DNA of 64,000 nt from Gymnothorax reevesii (taxonomy: Eukaryota > Chordata > Actinopteri > Anguilliformes > Muraenidae), in assembly GCA_029721435.1 (NCBI GenBank), contig CM056580.1, forward strand, positions 78,889,367 to 78,953,366. Direction: 5' to 3'. A program made the position numbers and the translations under genes. The notes under the pieces were generated by a model, which searched no databases, was not told the DNA's origin, and saw only the letters and a program-made list of their open reading frames with translations. This document shows positions 25,901-36,900 of this stretch, one piece after another. The number at the start of each line of letters is the position of its first letter. Positions within the stretch are counted from its first letter, which is position 1.

Positions 25901-27873
25901 AGGTGATGGAGGCTGTCCAACCTTGCTGGTAATTAGCGGACTTCAAAACGCAGTTTTCTTCCCAGAAGCACTTCAAATGACCGTATTAGGTATGCGTCAT
26001 AGGAAAGGAAACAATCAAGCTCGTCTGTCTGCCTCATAGTAGCAGTTACTTTAATTGCGCTTGCGATAACCGTGATTCCGTATATCATGCAGCCCTAATT
26101 CAAACAGAAAATGCGCATACTGTGGCATAAGAAACGTTGCTGTGCCGTCTTGATTATTTCCAGAAGTGTGACTCAAACAAGGCTGACCTCAGTCAGGGGA
26201 GCGGAGCCAGAGTTAAGGGAGGGGCTGGAGCGTGGGCGGGGCAGTCCGGCAGAACCTTCTCGGGAATGTCCTTTCAGGAAGTTCTGACATTCCGGCTTCT
26301 TGGGGGGACTGCTCTCCTAGAAAATGAACACACAGCAGAATTTAAAAGTTGTGTTATAAATCATGCAGAGTGACCAAATCCTGAACTGCTCGTTTTCTTT
26401 AATGCTCAGTTCTGTAAATAATTCTCTCAAAAAGAGCACAGTGCAGCACAGTGGAAGCTGCAGCATGAGGACACATAATTTATCAACACATTCCGCTGTT
26501 TGCCACAATAATCCAACTACTTTAGTCAACCTGATTCATGAAAACTGTATGGCTCTGGAGTTGAGTCTCACCTGCAGATGGGTCATCACTTTAGAAGGGA
26601 CATCCTGGTACTTTGGAGATGTCCAGAGAGCCTTGACAGGAACAGGACCATTGCGCTCCCGCTCTGCTTCCTGTTCACGACAACGTCTCTGGATCTCCCG
26701 GAGCCTTCGCACATTTTCCTTCCCATAATCTCGAACCTGCTGCTCTGAGACACCACAGAAATCTCGTAAAATTTATGCTGGGAAACCACAACGAACTAAG
26801 AGCTTATACATTGAGGAACTGTTCTTTCATTATCATGCTGGCCAGAATATGACAGCGCACAAAGCACATTCAAATAATTGTGTTAGCATGTCTTATTCCT
26901 ATACATCCAAATAACTTGCAATGTAGCCATAATTTATCACCAGAGAAACGAGCCCTTACTAATTCTGGGGCTGGGGTTCATGGAGACCCCTTCAAGCGAC
27001 AGAAGAGTCCCCACCACCCCTTTGCGGCCCCTCTCCAAGATGTGTGTGGCATTAGGGCCAATCCGTGAGGGAGGAGAGGCTCGTGCGCTGTAGCACTCCG
27101 GATACAGTGTAGGATCCGGGGCTAAAGGCCCCGACAAGAGGGTGGCTTTAACCTCTGAGTTCCCCTCCAAACGTCCTCGGGCTGGGGGGAGGACAAAGGA
27201 CGGGGACATTGATGAGGTTGAAAATAATTAAACCAAGAAAGGTGGTTTATATGGCCAGTGGCTCTGATTACAGTGCTAATTTCTACCATGAATCTTGTTA
27301 ACATCAATATACGCTCCACAAAGTAAAGTATTAACCCCTTAAACTTTAACTTTCCACTTATGTTTTCCCTTAAATAGGTTCAATGTTAGAAAAAACACTT
27401 TTTTCATATCGTAAGACATCACATACAGATTCTGTATCTGCTGGTTGGTGCTTCACTGAAGCTACATCACATTTATATTGAAAGATATATTCCAACCCAG
27501 GATTCCGTATTTTCATGGCCATAGCATTACATCAAATGGAAAATATCTAGATCTTGAACATTATTTTGTACATAGTTCCCTGTTATTCAACCGGACATAT
27601 TTGGGACAGATGAAAACCTTTGGATCTCCACTAAAATTAAAAAAGGCCTGAAGTTCCACAGGTTTGAATGCAGTAGCTGCATTTGACTGACCCAAATATG
27701 TGGCCATAGGTTTTTTTGGGTTAAACAAGAGAACAAAAGGCGAATTAGGAATCTGAGACTAAGCGTGGCGTGATGAATGCTTCATTACCAGAGGCAGGTC
27801 TTCTATAGTACTGCGGGAATAGAGTGGGGTCAGGGGGGATGGGTCCAGATATCATAGAGGGACCTTCACTCAT
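19981..27873 (-). CDS. ENKD1: Enkurin domain-containing protein 1, complete coding region
   Basis: Microtubule-binding protein of centrioles and cilia. Seven coding exons in transcript order: 27789-27873, 26960-27181, 26572-26744, 26188-26316, 22073-22209, 21712-21848, 19981-20141. All have GT-AG borders and matching phases; 1044 bp, 347 aa (human about 346). The N-terminus [17 protein letters not shown] matches human closely. The middle has [19 protein letters not shown] and [14 protein letters not shown]...[11 protein letters not shown]. The C-terminal third is the enkurin domain: [12 protein letters not shown] (PPGH at residues 274-277), then a charged helical segment ending [17 protein letters not shown] before the stop. 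The ATG exon starts two bases before ATG at an acceptor, so exon 1 is noncoding; possible donors for it are at 28453 and 28481. The intron between exons 26188-26316 and 22073-22209 holds nested transposons. The donor of exon 26188-26316 (GTCAGC) and the acceptor of exon 22073-22209 are weak, so those two borders are less sure. Confidence 0.93.
20395..20587. mobile_element. Palindromic hAT-type MITE in ENKD1 intron
   Basis: The ends CAGTGGTCACAAACCCC and the complement of CAGTGATTACCAACCCTG form inverted repeats around a GGAGTGAAAACC-type core. This is a very common teleost repeat. It interrupts a region of diverged minisatellite-like units (20240-20680). Target duplication not clear. Confidence 0.6.
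21255..21519 (+). repeat. 52-bp minisatellite, about five units, in ENKD1 intron
   Basis: The unit core is TCTCAAAGAGATGGACAGAG followed by GCAAT and a TTAAAGATGG segment; about five units repeat with 10-20% divergence. Diverged relatives recur at 20240-20395 and 20588-20650. The apparent 130-codon plus-strand frame here is a by-product of the repeat. Confidence 0.8.
23596..25186 (-). mobile_element. Tc1-like DNA transposon nested in the hAT palindrome
   Basis: It is flanked by TA at 23594-23595 and 25187-25188. Terminal inverted repeats start CAGCGCCCTCCATAATTA on the left and the complement of AATTATGGAGGGGCTG on the right, with a shared CCCTGGTTAAGATGTGTT block. Length 1591 bp, typical of Tc1 elements. 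It carries a degraded transposase on the minus strand. Confidence 0.93.
23880..24804 (-). pseudogene. Tc1-like transposase, frameshifted
   Basis: Reading leftwards from 24804, [19 protein letters not shown] starts the N-terminal helix-turn-helix region. [20 protein letters not shown], then a [19 protein letters not shown] block with the first catalytic Asp, follow in other frames. [20 protein letters not shown] and the QDNDPK block (second Asp) follow further on. The parts lie in at least three frames separated by small indels and stops, so no active protein is expected. Confidence 0.88.
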
Positions 27874-28587
27874 AGCTGTAACAAAACCACACAGATGAAA
27901 AAATAAAATGAGCACACCTAAGGTCACGCGTCTACTTTCAACTGAAGTTTTTAATCATGTCAGATATGGGTGTATAATAATAATAATCATAATAATTTAT
28001 TACTTAAGTTAAACTTTATGAGATGATAAAGATCCCACATTTAACTAGCTGCGCACAATAGAAAGCCAATTTAAGCAAGCATGCCTACTCCATAAAGGGA
28101 AACCCAAAGCAATTTTTCAACCACTAAGTACTGAGCCATCGAGTATCCCACCCCTGTGAACAAATAATAGCACCATTTGCAAAAAAAAAAAACACAATCA
28201 CTATGCAGAGCTCGCGCTGGCCACTCAGAAGCACAAGCTTCCGACCGTCATTGCAAAACTAGTCAAAAAGACGAGTTAGCAGCTAGCGAGCCAGGTTTTG
28301 GCATCAAGTTACGTAACGTCAGCTTGTCAGCTAGCTACTACCCTGCAAGCAGCAACATAGTCGCAAACAGCAGGTGTATCTGCAGGTGCACTCAATGACA
28401 CCGGTATTACAGAGAGCCAAAATAAAATACAGCAGCATTTTGTGATACATTACCTGTTAGTATTAAATAAGCGTTGCTTACTAAATTAGAACCACCAGAA
28501 TAATATTCAAACAATCAGAACCTCTTTAACTGATCACTCAAACACGCAGAATGATGACGTTTGATATGTGTCCACAAGGCACACGCG

Positions 28588-28601
28588 TCGCCATAACAAC
28601 C
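28588..28601 (-). promoter_or_regulatory. ENKD1: RFX X-box in ENKD1 promoter
   Basis: GTCGCCATAACAAC matches the palindromic X-box GTTGCCATGGCAAC at 11 of 14 positions. It lies just upstream of the likely ENKD1 start in a GC-rich segment (28580-28660). X-boxes bound by RFX factors mark cilium genes, which fits the product. Binding is inferred. Confidence 0.55.
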
Positions 28602-28699
28602 AGCGCCTGCGCCTGCACCTGCACCTCCTCCCCCTCCCGTCCCCGATCCCTTCGGCACAGCTGAGAACGAAATAATAAACCCATGGCGAAATAAGAAGA

Positions 28700-29270
28700 A
28701 AATCGAGTCACATTGAATAAATCGTGTGGGTGCCAAATTGTATATCTATATTTCCTTTCTAAAATGCGGCAAATGAATGCAAATCATTTCGTAAAGAATG
28801 TTAAATTCAAAAGGCAGCCTCCCCTCGCAGTGCTTTGTTTTGATTTCACTTCCAGACTCTGTAGTCAGTCGTATTATTTTATGTCAAACACGTTGTCAGA
28901 TGACTTCATCTGGTGCCCACACAGTGAAAGGCTAGTTCAAGTTGTCCTATTAACAAGGAAGACAAATTGAAAAAGAAGTGTGTGAGGAACTCAACTACCT
29001 CAACTCATGGACGTCGAGGCATTCATGGGGTTTGGATAATTTGTTTGAATTGCAACATTTCCTCTTATTGAGTCATTTGCCTTCAAAGGCGGCAGGGAGC
29101 AAAACAGAATGCAACAAAAGCAAAATTTCCCTTGGATTAAACATCGCTTTATTTGCTCACACGTAAATATTGATGATGATATCACAAGCACTATAACCAT
29201 GCATAAATTTGAATTAATACATTGTGTCAAGTTCTTCAATTCTGCAACTGGCTCCCCGCCCTATGGCGAG
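28700..29270. other. Divergent intergenic spacer between ENKD1 and VDAC3
   Basis: About 0.6 kb between the two presumed promoters. No exon, repeat or RNA gene was recognised. Confidence 0.5.
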
Positions 29271-29272
29271 AT

Positions 29273-29284
29273 TGCGCACGCGCA
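29273..29284 (+). promoter_or_regulatory. VDAC3: NRF1 site in VDAC3 promoter
   Basis: TGCGCACGCGCA is a perfect match to the NRF1 consensus YGCGCAYGCGCR. It lies about 40-60 bp upstream of the likely start of the noncoding first exon (about 29310-29367, donor GTAAGA at 29368). NRF1 drives many nuclear genes for mitochondrial proteins, in agreement with VDAC3. Confidence 0.7.
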
Positions 29285-30998
29285 CTACACACACCCCTCT
29301 CTCCTTCACCGTGCCCTGTTCTAGTCCGCCCCGAAGCGCCGTGCTTTGTGTTGCTCGCCACTTAACGGTAAGAAGAGCGTAAATCTGGGGTGGAAACTGG
29401 GATTTCTTTTTTAGTTCTGTATAAAATGTATTATCTGCCGATTTCGCGTCTGCTGTTGTAGCAACCTTAGCGCCACCGATCAGATTAAGTGCAGTACTAG
29501 AGCCCGCTATTCCTCTATGCCAATCCTCAGCTCACTGACAGGCGAGGCCGCACATTAACGCATCCTTCTGCATAAAGTGCGTTCCAGAATGTTTAAAGCT
29601 GTTGGAAGTAGAGGTCAATTCAGAGTTTCGGGTGGTTACGTTTGTCACTTGTTAGCCCTCGTGTTCATTGCCCTATGGTTGTATTGTGCGGCTCTTCGTG
29701 TGTCAGGCTGGGAAATCCGTAAGGAAACGTGCAGTGTCGCACTAATATAACTGAATGCCTATGTTTTCTTTTAAAATGTCTCGTAAATGTAACTAGCCCA
29801 TATTTGTTTGACTTTGCGTCCAGTAAAGTGTTGCTCAATAAGAAATGTGGCGAACTGTAGCCAAGGCACTGGTCGATCTTTGGATTGCCTTCAAATTTCA
29901 CTTTCACTAACCTTACATTCCATTATAGAATTTGTGACTGTCCCATTGTCCCAATTGTTCTTGTATAGTCATGCGGTATTTTCCATTTTAGATAATTTTG
30001 TCTGATTAAATAATAAAAAAAGAAACAGCAAAGACTGGCACCTTGTAGATTTCCTCTCGGCACGTTCTCTGATGTAACTGGCACGAAATCGTGTTTTGTG
30101 ACTGGGCGAATGTGATGGACCATAGACTTCGTAGTCTATGAATGGAACCGACGGTCAACTCCATCCATGTTCACGCACAGCTCGGTTGCTTAATAATCCT
30201 GTAGAATAAAGGCGACTGATAAACGTGCGATTGTTTAATGCAGTCGGCTAGCTATATGTTGGTTGAATTAGTCAACGCTTGGTCATCATGTGATGTGATG
30301 TGATTGCCCTCACTGGGCATCAGTCGTTAATCTCATGCCATTGGAAGGTGTTGCAAGTTAACGAGTTGAGACCAGTTGAAACCACTCCAGGAATCCCACC
30401 CAATAATTTCCCAGATAAATACAGCAGGCGCATCATGTGGATAAAAAAAAAATAGTATCGCCATTGATTTAATTTTCAAAATGGTTTTGAAATGGTGACT
30501 AATTGAATGCTGTGAAGTCTACTTAGAAACACGAGTTGAGAGGGATTATGACTATCCTCTATATCCAACGTTTGGTTTCCTTTTTAAATCAACTGACAGA
30601 AGTAGCCTGCAACGTCAGTTATTGGTAATGACGTTCATATTGCATTATTTTTATTTACTACCCTTCGTTCTATAAGGCATTTTTGTGTGATGTACAATAT
30701 TTTTATATTCCTGTTGGGCATTTAATGACAATATTGTGAATTTATTGTGATGGCTCTGTTGTGCCCTCAGTCACAGTAGAATAGTCTTGGCACTACAGAT
30801 AGCAGCCTACTAGTGCGTTTTAGGCGTGACTGGGTTATAGATTCTCTTATCTGAACCTGAAACATGGCATAGCTAATTTGCTTGAATTTTCGCAGTTACG
30901 ACAACCAGATGTAGGCTAAGCTGGCTCTGTTCGTGATTTTCCACCCTCTACTGGTTAAATGTCATTACTGCGGGTCGCTTATTTTCACTACTTGGGAC

Positions 30999-31185
30999 CA
31001 GAGGTGGACAATCCAGGTTCAGAAAGTAAAAGTCCTCCCCAGTATTTAGTTCCTGGATTTGCTGAATAAAACAGCCCTTCAGACCAGAGGTTGGGCTAGT
31101 CAAGAAAATCAGCTGGTTGAGTTGATGGGTAGAAGAAAAACATGGTGGGACTTTTACTTTCTGACCCCTGGAATGTCCACCTCTG
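30999..31185. mobile_element. 187-bp palindromic hAT MITE in VDAC3 intron 1
   Basis: The ends CAGAGGTGGACAATCCAGG and GGAATGTCCACCTCTG are inverted repeats. The flanks are CTTGGGAC (30991-30998) and CTCGGGAC (31186-31193), an 8-bp duplication with one difference. AGAAAGTAAAAGTCC also pairs with GGGACTTTTACTTTCT internally. Confidence 0.85.
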
Positions 31186-33971
31186 CTCGGGACCATGCCG
31201 ATTTCATGATTTGGCTAATAAAAAGACAAAATCGTTTGTACTGCTATCGATTTATTACATCTTCCTATCTTGGTATAAATTTTAAAAAATCGCAGAAAGC
31301 AGATGGCATACTGTATCGGTTAGCCGCAATGCTGATGTGGGTTGATGCTTGATGTAGAACACTGCCCTGTCTTCCCTGTCATGTAGCCTATTTTTCCTTG
31401 TCTTATTCAGGCTGTGTTTGCAGCCGTTTTGCAGCCCTTATTTGTGCTTTGGTGAGAAGACTCGTGCTTCCCTTGTATTCCTCGCTGCTCCCTTTAGTGC
31501 GGGGGTCAGTCAGTTTAGGGCTGTTTGTTATTGAGTTGGGTGTCATTTGGGGATGGGGGACAGGGAAGGGAACTGGTGCAGGGACCTCATTCATGCTTTG
31601 GAAAAGCATGTATTTCATAACTGTCAGGTCACATGAAGCTTAGTGTCAGATTCACTGGAGCTATTAATAGAGTTAGTCCCAAGGGGGTGAGGGTGAAAGT
31701 GAGGGGACTAAGACAGGCAAATTAAGGCCATCCCCTCCACTTATGAGGACAGCATTTAAAGCTCCCCCTAAACAGTGGCGCTACCTTGTCATCGCCATAT
31801 TCTAGTGCAGAGCTGCGTACCCTGTCTTGTAAAATGGGTAAAATGACCTGATCTAGGGCCAGTGTTTGGTTTTGGCTCCTAGTGGATCTAGCTGGAACAA
31901 GGACGAGGGGTAGATGATTCTCGATCAGTGCTCTGGTTCTTTGACACTGTGCACTTGGGCCCTACCTGGCTTCAGTTTAGTGTACTTGCATAGTGGACAG
32001 AATGGAATATGGACAAGGAAACACTAATCCTCGGTCAGCTTCCTGTGGGAGGAGATGGATACCTGCCCTCCTCCTGTGATGGGAGTGGCAGTTTGGATCT
32101 CTGGTGTTGCTCTTTAATGGTTTCCCATGGCAACCTAACGGCTTGTTCCTATTTGTTGTGCAGCAGTACAGTGTAGGCGGATACCATGGTTATCCTTTTA
32201 TGATTGATTCCGGGAGTTGAAATTGTAATCATGTGAACATAGCAGAGTGATGTGATTGGTAGCTGGAGTGTGCAGGGAAGCCAGGACCTGCTGTTTATAA
32301 GTAGTACATTTTAAAGTGGCTTTGCTCCCAACAGCTTGCTCTGAAATATATCATGACCATGAGCGCGATAATCTGTTTTAAACTGGCAGTTAATGAGGAT
32401 GTGCAGATTATTGGAGTGCTGCAAGTGTGAGTATTCAGTGTCTTGGAAATAACCTGGAAACATTGACTTCAGGAAAAACAGCAAAAAAAAAGAACCTTTA
32501 TCTGAGAAAAGCAGATAAACAATTGGCAGATAAAAGATAAACAATCTTTTAAACAATTAAAAGAACTGGAAAGGGGGAAAAGTATAAATGCTGCAGATAA
32601 GACCATGGAGAGTTCGAAACAAAGGGGTGAAATGGAGGAACAAAGAAAGCTGAGGAACAGATGGGCTGTGGGGCGGGAAAAGGGGTGGGGTTGGAGTGAG
32701 TGACAGGGAGAAGGGGGTGGGGCAGTGGGGAAGGCTGTGGTCAGGCTTTAAGGCTCAGAACAGACCTCTATGGCTGCAGAAAGTCTGGCTGTGGGAAAGT
32801 CACCTTCACACGTACCGATCATGCTAACAGCCTCTCACACGCTACATGTGCTGAACATGCTTACGCACGCCATCAACACGCACTGATCCTGCAAAAGGTT
32901 ACACATGCTGACCACTGCTGAAGGCAGCCATTTTGAGCCAGGGTACTTATAACACACTGAGCGGGTAAACTTGGTCATGGTTGTGTAATTTTGGGGTTGG
33001 TGCAGGTTATGGCTTCTGAGGGAGCATTGTGATGACTGTTACTGCAATTTGTATCACTAGCAAAACAAGCCAACCCTCTCAGTGTTTTAATTGATCACTT
33101 AAGTGCTGAGTAACAATGGAAGGCAGAGTGCTCTGTGCTAGGAGGTCCTGTGTCTTGGGCCACGGTCTCGTAAACAGTGGGACTGGTGTAGTGGAGGGAA
33201 TGACTGAGCCTGGCCTGTTTCTGGTGTAATTATGTACATCTGAGGCCAAGTGGGTGAATGCAGCTAAGAATACGCTGCAGTGCCACTACTGTGGGTGAGA
33301 ATGGGAGACTGACAGGAACTTCAAAATAATAGGTGCCTGCTGTCAAAATTGTGAATTAACTGTGCAAGAGCCAATCAAATTCATCGGGCATACATCTCCA
33401 GTCCATATCTGACAGCCAACTAAACATGCTTGAATTGTCTGAGAAGATGACTTTTGGGATTCACTGATGGGCTGTAGTTTGGAGCAATGTTTTTTTTTGT
33501 TTTTTTGTTTTGTTTTTTTTTTGGCTGCCAGATGAAGTATTTAATCCTGGTGATCATAAAAACTGAGTCTCACATTTCAGTAAGCTTTGCTCTTGCCAAA
33601 CTCTGCAAAACTCTGCCACATTAAACTAAAAACCTTTTTTCCTATACAAGCAGAACAGGTTCCCCTAACTCTGGTCCCACTGAGGTCCCCAGCTGTGGTC
33701 CTGGATGGTTGCAGAGAATGTTGGTTTTGGCTTTTACAGTGTTAATTTGCTTAGCTAAAGCAGCTGAACACAAGGCTAACTTCTCTGACCTGGACTCTTA
33801 TCTTTAGGAAGCCGACCCTGAGCTGAGTGTCAGCCTGAATCACAAGGGGTGTTGTTCTCCTCGTATCTACAGCAAATGGGGCAGTCAGTACTGGAAGAAG
33901 TGACCAATAAGAACTGAATTGTTCCTTATTTGATCTAACCCCACCCTTGTCTGTTACCTCCCACAGAAGCC

Positions 33972-36900
33972 ATGGCTGTTCCTCCAGCATACGCCGACCT
34001 GGGCAAGTCTGCCAGGGACATCTTCTCTAAAGGCTATGGTAGGCTACATGTAGCACTGATGTGAATGAAGCGCTCTTTATAATGTTTCTACTGCAGTCGC
34101 ACTCAACCACCACCAGTATGGGACACTGATCTAACTATACCCAATCAACAAGAAATACCTCAGACACTGGAAAACTCTTCTGCTAGCCGTACATCTGTCT
34201 GAGTATTGACTCCCATCAGGAAAAGTGCCCTGTGCTGGTAAAGAGTCTCTGATCTGTAGCCTGCCTCTCGTCCAGTGCATTCTGGGATAGGCCCCCTGGC
34301 CCTGATCTGAAATGAGCAGATTCAATGATGGGAGGAAATATACACATTCACAGGATGCTCTTATGCTAATGCTGTGGTCAAGGGCTTTAGAGTGAAGGCA
34401 GGGTAATAAAGTGACCTGCGGTGGGGGTTGTAGGTCGGCAGTTGGGGGATGGCATTAAGCACTTATGCATATTTCATGACCCTGTGCACCTGCCCCCCTC
34501 TGATTGTACATCTGCTTCTGAAGTGTGTCATTTCCCCTGGGGGGTCTTGCTCTGTGACCTGTTGACCTGTAACGCTGATGTTGGGGGTTATTTCAGTTTT
34601 CCATTGTCATTAGTGTTTGTGAAGAGGTGAGCGGAGTCTGTTAGTGGCACCGTGGTCCAGTCGAGAGATGGGATCCATTGTCTCCGCGCTGTTGCATGCG
34701 TAGCTCTCTGTTTTTATTGAAGTGTTTAAAAAAATATGTTTTTAAATTATCCAACACCTAACTCGATGAGCTGTAAAAACATCATTTTTACATGCACCTC
34801 AAAATGATACTCAACTCAAGTATTCTTAACGTTGAAATGTTCCAGATTCTACAATCCAACACCCAGGCTTTAAGTCAACACACCGTTAGAATCGATCAAT
34901 TTGCTATTTTAGAGTACTATCACATGATGTGTTCCGCACGGGACTCTGGATCAGACAGACTAATGAAACATCGGTATGACCATTAGCTCACATCCTATTC
35001 TCTGCACAATGGTGTAGTGTAGGAAATGGTCACATTAGCTGGTCAATATCCCCTCCCATTGCAGAATGGCTGTATTGTTAAAATTCACCCACTTCATTAA
35101 CTAATATTGATTGCCCCCCACGCCATCCCCCTCTCTCTCTCCCCTCCACCCCTCTCCATCAGGTTTCGGGACGGTGAAGTTGGACCTTAAGACGAAGTCT
35201 CAGAGCGGAGTAGTGAGTGTTCCGTCGTGCGCTCGTACACACACAGCATGAGACTCTCTGGCACCCCTCCGCTCCTCTGTCTGTCAGCCCTGAAGCATGA
35301 GTGAGGTCTGCCCCCTGCTGGAGGGGAGAGCTCCCATCTGCCTGCTAGCAGCTAATGTTCAGACTGTTATCGCTCGCTATCTTTGAGCACCAGGCAGCTT
35401 GCTGGATTGCTCCTGTAGAGGCCTGGCGTTTGATTGTGGTTGGGGGCTTGCGTGCACGCCCTGAATTGATATATGGGTGCTGCAGTAACAGGATAGTCAT
35501 GCAGATTTGAGTACATTTTAAAATGGAGGAATAACCTGTGAAAACAGTCTTGAAATGGATGAGCAAGGGAGGGTGAGAAAGTGTGTGTGTGCGTGCGCGT
35601 GCGTGCGGGTCTGTTTATATGTACGTATGTGTGCGTGCGTGGCTAGTATGTACGTATGCGTCCGAGTGTTCAATATTCTGGCTCTAACTGCTCTTCTGTT
35701 TCCTCTCTGCTGCCTGTGTGGACTGCTGTCAGATGGTAAGGTTGTGCTTGCGCGAGAGTGTGTGCATGTGTGTCTGAGACTGCAACGTTGTGCGTGTGAC
35801 TGTTTTTGAGGTGTTGGGCTTATGCGTTCGCAGTCATGTAGCGGAGGGTATATTTAAGTTTTGAGAATATTTCCGCTTCTTTTTCTGTCAATCTACTGAA
35901 TAATCACATACAGGTCTAAAAGCCATTGAAATACATGGGAGACTAAACCCACTTTCTCTTCTGCGATCTACCCTTTGACTTAATGTAGTTCTCCCACTTC
36001 TCCTGGAAACACTGCACCATTGTTTGTTAGGCAGTTTGCGAGATATCAGGGGCCTTGCTATATCAGTGTAACTGTTGCATCACAGGACTGCAGGAATGCA
36101 GCCATTATGGTGCTGTTTGTCAGGATTGTGCTCAGCTAACTGAGCCTGTCTTTGGCCGAGCCTCTCTTTCTCTCCTTAACTCCCTCTCTCCCCTCATCCC
36201 TTCATTTCCCTTTTCTCCACCACTTACTCTCCCTTACTCTTCCTCAGGAGTTTAACACCTCTGGCTCTAGTAACACTGACACTGGAAAAGCGTCCGGTAA
36301 CCTGGAGACCAAGTACAAGGCGAAGGACTTGGGGCTTAGTCTCAGTCAGAAGTGGAACACTGACAACACCCTGACCACTGAGATCACCCTGGAGGACCAG
36401 GTGAGTCCAGTCCCGCCCCACAGGATGACAACATGGCAACCAACCATCTCCACATTGAACCGCTGTCTGTGGACCTGCTAATTCAGTGCAGCTCCGGGGT
36501 CTGTTTCATGAAGCCGGATTACTGAGCTAGACTGCTGATTTCTCAGTAAAGCCTTGAGAACGGTCCTGTCTGCAATTGAAAGAACCATTTTTGGTTTTAT
36601 GCACTGTAGTTATCCAGCCAACTTGGTGACCCTGCTGTGCGATACAGGACACAGGTTGGTTCAGGTTGAGCAGTATGTTTGAGAGTCTCCAGTTTTAATG
36701 TAATGAAGAGTATTGCATGTATCGACAGGATGGGTTACAGATATGGTTAAAAATACAATTTTACACCCTTAATTCTATCCACAGTGATGCTTCCATTATG
36801 CAGAATTGAAACCCTGCAGTTGTTTTTGCTCAGCAGTGATGGATGTGTTCTCTTTCTCTCCAGTTAGCCCAGGGCCTGAAGCTGACCTTTGACACTTCAT

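Larger units (their letters stand above)
22631..26097. mobile_element. Giant palindromic (foldback) hAT-type element, 3.47 kb, with 8-bp target duplication
   Basis: The left end CAGGGCTGCACGATATACAG and right end (complement CAGCCCTA) are flanked by ATTCAAAC at 22623-22630 and again at 26098-26105, a perfect 8-bp duplication. The two arms pair for roughly 850 bp each: GCAATAAAAGTAACTGC, GGTTGGACAGCCTCCAT and CATTTTGTTTAAAC-like blocks recur in reverse order. A Tc1 element is inserted at the centre; without it the element would be about 1.87 kb and almost wholly inverted repeat. No hAT transposase is visible. The arms are diverged, so the insertion is old. Confidence 0.88.
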
